From Pseudomonadota bacterium (lineage in GTDB: Bacteria > Pseudomonadota > Alphaproteobacteria > Rs-D84): 30,712 nt of DNA. A program made the translations under genes and the position numbers. The stretch is taken from positions 1-30,712 of the forward strand of contig JAEXCU010000012.1 of NCBI GenBank assembly GCA_023402015.1. Direction: 5' to 3'. Below the pieces are notes generated by a model. That model was given only the letters and a program-made list of their open reading frames with translations. It was not told where the DNA came from and ran no database searches. Shown piece after piece: positions 7,354 through 13,900 of this stretch (position 1 is its first letter; each line of letters begins with the position of its first letter).

Positions 7354-7851
7354 TTAGTAATAACAGTTTGTCGTAAAAAAATATTTTCCCGCGTTGTCTT
7401 CTATTAATTTTTCGGCGGGGATATAACAATTTCCGATTAATTTATTGCCGGCACTGGACGTGGCAGATACGCCGTCCAACGACGGACATGGTGTACATCC
7501 GGATGACCCGTTCGTACTGGTACCATAATAACCGGCCGCACAACGATATTGCACACTTTTGCTGCATGTATTGCAATTGCATGTTGCGACGGTTCTGCGT
7601 TCATAACCCACCCGCACGGCGGCCCATTCGGTTGAATTGCAATCCGTACACCCATCGCATGACATACAAACACCGCTGACATACGGTCCGTCGGTCATCC
7701 CGCCCCCACATGACAGACCGGGACAACATGGATCCTGGCCCTGCCCGATTGTATATGTACACGGACTGCCCCGCGCAATACATGTGGCGGCGTTTGCTGC
7801 GCCCAAACCCACCAGGTACACCATGGACAATACTGCCAAAAACTGTTTCAT
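7354..7851 (-). CDS. Secreted cysteine-rich protein (paralogue family member)
   Basis: A protein of 165 residues with a clear signal peptide (MKQFLAVLSMVYLVGLGAANA) and about 23 cysteines after it, in short clusters such as CCPGLSC, CMSCDGCTDC and CNCNTC. The C terminus shows the pattern shared with the other secreted proteins in this window: RCAAGYYG, CTPCPSLDGV, then NCYIP, an acidic residue, Gly-Lys-Tyr-Phe-Phe-Thr and a final NCYY. The role is unknown; it is probably exported and disulfide-bonded. It is preceded by a 240-nt structured leader with its own promoter (7871-8147). Confidence 0.88.
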   Translation of the reverse strand: MKQFLAVLSMVYLVGLGAANAATCIARGSPCTYTIGQGQDPCCPGLSCGGGMTDGPYVSGVCMSCDGCTDCNSTEWAAVRVGYERRTVATCNCNTCSKSVQYRCAAGYYGTSTNGSSGCTPCPSLDGVSATSSAGNKLIGNCYIPAEKLIEDNAGKYFFTTNCYY

Positions 7852-7870
7852 ATCTTTCCCCCATTGCTGT

Positions 7871-8112
7871 AAAAAACCGCCAAAAATTTGGCGGTCGGGG
7901 AGTTAAGACAATCATAAAAAAGAATGACCCCGCCGGTCTTTGGGATAACCCTGTTGTATAACCGGTGGCTCCCCGACCTGTGCGGGGGATACAAGCCATA
8001 AAAATAAAAGCGCATATTGCGCCATATTTTCTGGCGGATTCAACGCAATAATACATGCGTTGCTTTTTTACAGGCTGTCTTACGGCCCCGAAGCCAAATC
8101 CCTTTGGTTTCA
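7871..8112 (-). ncRNA. Structured leader RNA A ending in a terminator
   Basis: About 242 nt from the predicted start to the T-run, ending 20 nt before the downstream start codon. In transcript order: a CCAAAGGGATTTGG hairpin, a CAACGCA/TGCGTTG hairpin followed by AATCCG, two further hairpins (CGCCA/TGGCG and GCGC/GCGC), GGUCGGGG (segment 2, 7978-7971), the conserved GGTTATACAACAGGG with AAAGACC, GGGGTCATT, CCCCGACC (segment 3, 7900-7893), then CCGCC/GGCGG and a T-run. Segment 2 can pair with segment 3 over 8 bp. The same order recurs in leaders C, D and E with compensating changes. It is a candidate cis-acting attenuator, or a small RNA. Confidence 0.75.
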
Positions 8113-8118
8113 GCATTT

Positions 8119-8147
8119 ATTATAATCCATCATCGTCGCAAAAACAA
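8119..8147 (-). promoter_or_regulatory. Promoter of leader RNA A
   Basis: TTGTTT, 17 nt, TATAAT on the minus strand. The same TTGTTT-17-TATAMT arrangement precedes leaders C and D. Confidence 0.82.
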
Positions 8148-8219
8148 TATGTTTTTTCCTTGCTTTTTGTGGTATTTCTTGCTCAAATTCAATATATAAA
8201 ACAAACAAAGGAAACGATT

Positions 8220-8687
8220 ATGGCAGGCAGCATAAACAAAGTCATATTGGTCGGTAATGTGGGTCAAGATCCCCAGGTTCGCACAATGCAAAGTGGACAA
8301 AAAGTGGTCAGTTTTTCATTGGCAACATCTGAACGTTGGCGCGACAGACAAACCGGCGAACAAAAAGAACAAACCGAATGGCACCGCGTTGTAATATTTA
8401 ACCCAAATTTGGTTGATGTTGCAGAACGCATGCTGCAAAAGGGAACAAAATTGTACCTTGAAGGCGCCCTGAAAACCCGTAAATGGCAAAACCAGCAAGG
8501 CGTAGAAGTTTACACGACCGAGGTTGTATTAAATCCATTCGCCGGCCAAATGGTAATATTGGGTGGCGCGAAAAGTTTGGACGGCGCGGCATCAGGTGGT
8601 GAATATGGCGCGGCCCCTGCCCCGACGGCGTCGCAACCCCGCGAAGAAATTTCTGTTGCAGAAATTGGCGACGATATTCCATTTTAA
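8220..8687 (+). CDS. ssb: Single-stranded DNA-binding protein
   Basis: A protein of 155 residues. It binds single-stranded DNA during replication, repair and recombination, and recruits partners through its acidic tip. The N-terminal OB fold starts SINKVILVGNVGQDPQVR and includes the conserved WRDRQTGEQKEQTEWHRVV and KLYLEGALKTRKW segments. A Gly/Ala/Pro-rich linker leads to the C-terminal tip DDIPF. ATG 8220 follows AAAGGAAA at a good distance. The same frame is open further upstream, but that part is not SSB-like. It is divergent from leader A. Confidence 0.98.
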   Translation: MAGSINKVILVGNVGQDPQVRTMQSGQKVVSFSLATSERWRDRQTGEQKEQTEWHRVVIFNPNLVDVAERMLQKGTKLYLEGALKTRKWQNQQGVEVYTTEVVLNPFAGQMVILGGAKSLDGAASGGEYGAAPAPTASQPREEISVAEIGDDIPF

Positions 8688-8829
8688 TGGGATAGAGGAG
8701 CAAATGCAGTGAATGCAGAAATTGGCGACGAATCCGAGTTGGCAATTTATTGCCATTACCGAGGATACGCGCAGACATGACTATGCCCAGCGATATTCCA
8801 TTTTAATGGAATAGAGGAACAAATGCAGT
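8658..8829 (+). repeat. Partial tandem duplications of the ssb 3' end
   Basis: A 39-nt segment covering the ssb stop (8672-8710) recurs at 8791-8829 with two mismatches. The 17-nt segment just inside the gene, GCAGAAATTGGCGACGA, recurs at 8715-8731. The later copy again reads GATATTCCATTTTAA, so codons for a DIPF tip and stop are repeated outside the gene. The copies look like slippage or duplication products; no function is evident. Confidence 0.85.
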
Positions 8830-8842
8830 ATATGCATAAATT

Positions 8843-8866
8843 TAATCCCGCCCCGGCGGGATTTTT
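8843..8866 (+). terminator. Intrinsic terminator after ssb
   Basis: ATCCCGCC/GGCGGGAT stem (8845-8862) with a following T-run, downstream of the ssb tail repeats. Confidence 0.85.
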
Positions 8867-8921
8867 CTTTGTACGCAATCATAATACATAAAACCAAAGA
8901 TGCGTCCGCCCGGGCGATTTG

Positions 8922-8954
8922 TCATTGCGAAGGGCGCAGCCCTGTGGCAATCCA
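8922..8954 (+). repeat. REP-like palindromic element
   Basis: TCATTGCGA, then AGGGC-GCA-GCCCT, then GGCAATCCA: an imperfect palindrome with ATTGC/GCAAT outer arms. Elements of this TCATTGCGA...GGCAATCCA type are common dispersed repeats in alphaproteobacteria such as Rickettsiales. Only one copy is seen in the window. The rest of 8867-9102 holds one further hairpin, GGGGCCT/AGGCCCC at 8981-9008, and no gene that I can support. Confidence 0.7.
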
Positions 8955-9102
8955 TCCGCGTGCGCATGGAATGCGTTGCTGGGGCCTAATCAAATACCGC
9001 CAGGCCCCATATAATCACAGTTGTGGCCCTAATGTAATTTGCAATAAAAAACATAGGAAATATTTCTGTACAGAATAAAAATTTTCTGATATATTATTTT
9101 TG

Positions 9103-9124
9103 ATATGATATGAAAATATCATAT
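9103..9124 (+). promoter_or_regulatory. Palindrome upstream of RNA F, possible operator
   Basis: Arms ATATGATAT and ATATCATAT separated by GAAA, directly before RNA F. It would lie in the promoter region of a transcript leading to the HTH gene at 9475, so it may be an operator. The -35 and -10 boxes are not clear (possible TTGATA at 9100). Confidence 0.45.
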
Positions 9125-9126
9125 TG

Positions 9127-9284
9127 GGGTTTAGCAACTTCAAAATTCAAGATGTCATGGAAAGACAAAAAAAACTCCAACACTCGGTTGGAGAGAAATG
9201 TTATATACCGAAAGCATTTCGCTATTTTTCTTGAATAATAGATTGCTAATCTCCAACCGCCCTTTATATTGGCGGTTTGTTTTT
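9127..9284 (+). ncRNA. Structured RNA F ending in a terminator
   Basis: A closing helix forms between TTAGCAA (9131-9137) and TTGCTAA (9243-9249), and an inner helix between TTCAAGA (9146-9152) and TCTTGAA (9229-9235). Inside lie three hairpins: TGTC/GACA, then CTCCAAC/GTTGGAG (9175-9193), then GAAATG/CATTTC. CTCCAACC (9251-9258) repeats segment 1 and runs into the terminator AACCGCC/GGCGGTT with a T-rich tail. GGTTGGAG (9186-9193) can therefore pair upstream or downstream. RNA G at 28372 has the same plan with different sequences. From here to 9474 I see no gene, only a small AAGAA/TTCTT inverted repeat near 9377. Confidence 0.7.
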
Positions 9285-9474
9285 CGGCGGTTTCAAAACA
9301 CCAAAAGTCCCGGAATTGCGCGGAATTTTCGCGGCGCGCATTATATCATAACATGCATTTATAACATATTGTAATAAGAACATATTCTTAATTGTTTCAG
9401 TTAACATAGTATCCAAAATAAATGAAAATATCCCTGTTGATTATGGAGTCTGATAAAGCAAAGGGAAAAACAAA

Positions 9475-9714
9475 ATGAAACACAGGGAATTATGGCATGC
9501 GATTGAAATGTGTGCACACAACAACGCGATGTCATGTTCACGACTGGCCATTGTCAGTGGCCTGAGTCCCACCACATTCAACAAAAGCAAACGTTGTGAT
9601 AAAAGTGGAAAACCGCGGTGGCCATCTTTGTATAGTATATCAAAAATGTTAAATGCCACAAATACGTCATGGTTTGAATTTATAAAAATGTGGCGTGGCA
9701 GTAAAACTAAATAA
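9475..9714 (+). CDS. Small helix-turn-helix DNA-binding protein
   Basis: A protein of 79 residues. ELWHAIEMCAHNNAMSCSRLAIVSGLSPTTFNKSKR, followed by GKPRWPSLYSISKML and a TSWFEF end, closely follows the N-terminal DNA-binding domain of alphaproteobacterial phage-repressor-like (XRE/S24) regulators. The peptidase or dimerisation half is absent; a stop follows the HTH domain directly. It is probably a transcription regulator, either naturally short or a remnant. AAAGGGA precedes the ATG at good distance. RNA F lies upstream on the same strand. Confidence 0.8.
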   Translation: MKHRELWHAIEMCAHNNAMSCSRLAIVSGLSPTTFNKSKRCDKSGKPRWPSLYSISKMLNATNTSWFEFIKMWRGSKTK

Positions 9715-9716
9715 CA

Positions 9717-9822
9717 CAGATAACCCGTATTCAGAAAATTAAGGCTGCGGGATTATCTGATTTATGGGTCTGTCTGTTAGAATTAACAATATCAGATTCT
9801 TTATCAGCACTCAGACAGGCCC
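9717..9822 (+). other. Two strong stem-loops after the HTH gene
   Basis: Stem 1 is CAGATAACCCG (9717-9727) with CGGGATTATCTG (9748-9759), one bulged A. Stem 2 is GGGTCTGTCTG (9766-9776) with CAGACAGGCCC (9812-9822), 11 bp. There is no T-run. They lie in the 3' region of the HTH transcript and could be a 3'UTR-derived RNA or an antisense-type structure. Confidence 0.5.
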
Positions 9823-9842
9823 ACCCTATCAAAGCACACAAT

Positions 9843-9906
9843 AAAAATCCCCGTTCGGGCTCCACTAAACTTTTAATTTTTATGGGAACCGGGTTGGGGA
9901 TTTTTT
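9843..9906. terminator. Bidirectional terminator between convergent genes
   Basis: AAAAATCCCC (9843-9852) pairs with GGGGATTTTT (9896-9905) around a 43-nt interior. It serves the HTH gene on plus and the Cys-rich gene on minus. Confidence 0.6.
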
Positions 9907-10504
9907 AATAACTGTAATAACAAATGCCGGCATATGTCCATTTGCCAGATTCATCCTGGCCGCTGTAATTATATGAAACATAACAATCAGTAATGGCGGA
10001 CGTACCAATATTACTGTACCCATTTTCTGGGCAACGACGACAATAACCGGAACTTTTATAATATCCGCCCGCGCACAATGAACAATCATATAAATAATGC
10101 GCATCGCCGGTTGTTGCGACATATCCCGTGGGACAATCTTCACATCCACTGGCCGATGAATTTAAGTGGCGATTATATGCACACAAAAACGTATGACCAC
10201 CACTGACATTTGCAGAACCCGGGTTGCAATTATTTAACCGATAAATACCGGACGATGCATCATGGACGGATACGCTGGTATATGTCGCACATATATAATC
10301 AAATGCACCGGTGTCTGGATATAACATTTGATTGCCCACATCATCAGAATAACAAACATATTTTTTACCGTCTGTACCCACCATGTATCCACCACCTGAA
10401 TCACCATTCGTCAGACACATTGTTTGTCCATCAATCGGCAATATTGCCCAGGAACGGCCTGTTATAACCATGCACAATGGCAACAAAATAAAAATTTTTT
10501 TCAT
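9905..10504 (-). CDS. Secreted cysteine-rich protein (paralogue family member)
   Basis: A protein of 199 residues. Signal peptide MKKIFILLPLCMVITGRSWA is followed by a Cys-containing secreted region. Its C-terminal half has CEDCPTGYVATTG, CSLCAGGYYKSSGYCRRCPENG, then AITDCYVS, an acidic-Gly-Lys segment and a final GICYYSY. This is the family pattern of Cys-Pro motifs, ITxCY, then a terminal CYY. The function is unknown. CAGGAG precedes the ATG by about 9 nt. The structured leader B with its own promoter lies upstream. Confidence 0.88.
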   Translation of the reverse strand: MKKIFILLPLCMVITGRSWAILPIDGQTMCLTNGDSGGGYMVGTDGKKYVCYSDDVGNQMLYPDTGAFDYICATYTSVSVHDASSGIYRLNNCNPGSANVSGGHTFLCAYNRHLNSSASGCEDCPTGYVATTGDAHYLYDCSLCAGGYYKSSGYCRRCPENGYSNIGTSAITDCYVSYNYSGQDESGKWTYAGICYYSY

Positions 10505-10560
10505 TTGGTCAATCTCCTGCTGTTTTTAATTCCGTGGCAAAATGACGCCATGGAACCAGT

Positions 10561-10777
10561 AAAAAACCACCAAAACTTTGGTGGTCAGGAGGTTGAGAAC
10601 AATCTGAAGAATTGCGCCGCATATTTGATATTCAGCGGCCCTCCTGACCCAGTTGGGATTCAGGAGATTTTTACGTCGCAATATAATTATTAAAATCGGC
10701 GCAGTTGCGCGCCGCAGGTTTGTATTCCGACGCTTCAGCAGAGGTTCTCACGCCTCATCAACGGAACACCCGTTGAC
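10561..10777 (-). ncRNA. Structured leader RNA B ending in a terminator (divergent copy)
   Basis: About 217 nt ending 57 nt before the gene start. The primary sequence differs from leaders A, C, D and E, but the switch region is the same. Segment 1 CUCCUGA (10666-10660) can pair with segment 2 GGUCAGGAG (10649-10641), which can instead pair with segment 3 CUCCUGACC (10591-10583). Segment 3 is followed at once by CCACC/GGTGG and a T-run (10584-10561). The change from GGUCGGGG/CCCCGACC to GGUCAGGAG/CUCCUGACC on both partners is compensatory. A GCCGC/GCGGC hairpin lies between segments 2 and 3. Confidence 0.7.
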
Positions 10778-10783
10778 ATGCAA

Positions 10784-10812
10784 ATTATATAATTATTGGG
10801 ATTAAAATACAA
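10784..10812 (-). promoter_or_regulatory. Promoter of leader RNA B
   Basis: TTGTAT, 17 nt, TATAAT on the minus strand. Confidence 0.75.
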
Positions 10813-10828
10813 GAGAGAAAGTGAAGAG

Positions 10829-10894
10829 TGTAGAGCGAAAAGTTTTATTAATTTTAATTTATCATAATTTACACTTTTCACATTTCACTCTACA
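10829..10894. repeat. Imperfect inverted repeat
   Basis: TGTAGAG and CGAAAAGT at 10829-10843 pair with ACTTTTC (10873-10879) and CTCTACA (10888-10894). The surrounding GTGAAGAGTGTAGAG text resembles dispersed GTGAAGAGTGAA-type repeats. It lies between the autotransporter terminator and promoter B. Confidence 0.5.
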
Positions 10895-10902
10895 TATTTA
10901 AA

Positions 10903-10930
10903 AAAATCCCCGCAACTGCGGGGATTTTTA
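10903..10930 (-). terminator. Terminator of the autotransporter gene
   Basis: AATCCCCGC/GCGGGGATT stem with runs of A and T on both sides, directly after the autotransporter stop codon. Confidence 0.85.
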
Positions 10931-13900
10931 TCAGAACCGATATGACCCAGATATTTTAATGTTATGCAATTGGATTTGTGAATTGTATTGATAACGGTAA
11001 TCCAACCCAACCTGGTATCCGCGGGCGGACAATACCTCTACCCCGCCACCAATGTTTGCCCACATTGGATCAATGTCTATATCATATTTTGTGTATGAAT
11101 GCGCCGGTGCAAATTTATATTTCGCACTGTCCGGCATGCCCAGAACATCGTATTCAATACCGATTGTCGCATACGGGCGAATTTGCATCCATGCAGACGG
11201 ATATATACGCTTTTGCGCGGTTAATGAATAACCCGGCGTGAATACCAAGTATCCGTCGCTTTTTAAATCCATATAATTATGACCTGCGGCCTTTTCTTTG
11301 ACAGAAAAACCAAAGTTATATCCAACGCGTGCGTACATATTGCCAACGATGTATTGGTTCAACCAATCGTGCAGTAATCCCCATTCTGACATAATGCTGA
11401 ATGCGGTACCGGTGCCGTCAATTGATGCAACAAAGTTCTGGTCGCGCGAAACATCCAACAAATGCATATCCAAGAACGCATTACCATAAACACGTGTCTT
11501 TTCACCCAATGTTTTCATCAAATATCCGCCCAAACCGATATTTGTATCCGCAACATCAACATTTACATTGCCAATAATTGATTGTCCCGGTTGATACCCC
11601 AATTCCATTGTATCGTCGTTTTTCCCAGACATATGTGATACACGCCCGGTCAACCCCAATATCAGTGTTTCAGAATGCTGCCAATCAAAACCGCCCGATA
11701 CGCTGAAACGATTACCGTCAACGCGTTTACCGTCGGCCACATCCTGGGTGAACATTCCGAAATCAAAATCAGCCCATGCTTTCTTTAAATTACGATTACG
11801 GTTCCAAATAAATTCGTCAAACATGCGGTCTTCAAAAGAACGGAAATTTGTGTGTTCGTTTAATGAAACACTGCCCGCGATTTGTTCAATTTCACGAACC
11901 TGGAACAGGCGGCTGAAACGTGCCAAACCGGTGCCATCGCGTTGCAAATCGTAATATTCCATACGTTTGTACAATTCATTTGCCATTGTTTCCAGGTTTG
12001 TTCCCTTGAATATCAATGGAATGGCCTCTATGGGTGTGCGGTTGTAAAACCCGGTATTCTGCAACTGGCCCGCAATCATGTTATCCAACGCGCCCGCAGA
12101 TACATATTCCCCGTTCGTATGCGGTTGTGTACGTTCAACGATTGGTTGAATCTTAAATACCTCTACCGGGCCACCGAATCGCGGATCAAACACGATATAA
12201 ATGCTGTCTGGGATACCATCGCCGTCGGTATCACGCATTGATAAATACGCCGGCAAATCAGTATCTGCACCATTTGTTGGCTTTAAAGAATCTAAATAAT
12301 TAAAGCACAAACTGCCGTCGGCATTACAGAAATTTACGTTCAGATTGCGAATCTTGGTCGCCAATTCATCCATGCCGTTATTCGCATGCAGGAACCATAT
12401 GGCCGTACCCTGGTCAACAATATCGCGCAGGTCAATTCCAATTTGCGCATCTTTTAATGGGCCGCCGTTTGAACCGTTGCCCAGATTGCTAACATTCGTA
12501 ACAAATTTGTCGCCAACTGTGATTAATGCCTGGCCGTCTGCGGCATTTGTAATCTGGCCCAGGGTATTGTCATCCGCCAAACTGACAGTGGACCAATAAT
12601 TTCTGGTTGTGTTGTTCGGGCCAACATTTGTCGCATATGGCAATATTGCGGCGTTAATTTTACTGCCATCATTAAATACATAATTGCCGCCGATTGTCAT
12701 TTGTTCCAATCCGATAAATCCAACACCGCCAGATACATTGCCCGCAACATTAACATTCAGCCAATCGTTTGACGGATTTGCCGCAATACGTAAATTTGTG
12801 GCATTAATATCTGCACCAACGGTAATATCACTGGTGTTCAAAACCATTGCGCCTGAATTCTGGGTAATGCCATGAACATTTACATTCGCTGCGGTTATTG
12901 CATAGTTATTTGCAACAACGTTTACATCACCTGTTTCCAATGCGCCATTATAATTCTGATACAGCATACCACCGGTTGTAAACACCCCACCCGATACCAT
13001 GCCTGTTCCAGACAATGCCGCATTGCCGCCGTTCATAGTAAAACTGGTGATAATTGAATTTGCCGCACCGGAATCCAATGTCAATGTGCCGGCATTGTTT
13101 ACAACCGTCCCCAAGGTAATTCCGTTCGTTGCGGCCAATTTTAATGTACCCGCATTTGTTAAATTAGATGCCGCGATTGTCTGGGCGGATAAATCCGCAT
13201 CCGCGCCAGATGCAACATTAATATTGCCGGTAATTGTGGCATTATTTGTAATACGATAATCAACCGCATTTCCATTTACCGAAAAATCACCACCAACTGT
13301 TAAATTTTTCGCCGACACAACCGCGTTATTTTCCGTGATATTCAGCATACCTGTTGAACCACTGCCCTGCATCAAATCACCAGATACAGAAATATCATTT
13401 GTTGCGGTTATTGTGGCCGCCGCAACATTGGCGTTGCCACCGGTAATTGTTAAATATGCAACGTTCAGACTGTTTCCAGTAATATCCAATATACCGGCCG
13501 TTGAATCAACTGCCCCGGCAATGATTGTTGCACCATTAATGGTAAATTCACTGCTGTTTGTGATGTTATTGGTTGTAATATCGCCTGTTGCCGTCAGGTT
13601 TGCAGTCGCGGTATTTGTAATATCCTGGGCATCAATGGTTTGGGCATTAACCGTCAGTGTTCCGCCGTTTGTAATCGCATTATTAAATGTCGCGGTTGTG
13701 ATTGCATCAACATCCAATGTACCCGTGGTGTTCACCAATCCGGAAATTGCCACTGCGTTCGCAGAATCAACCCCCAACCGATTACCGGTACCGATTGTAA
13801 TACCACCCGCCAGATTGATATCTTGGCCCGCAGCGGCGGTTTTTAATGTCAAATCATTTGTATCCCGAACAATTAAACCCGTCGTTTGACTGGTGCCATC

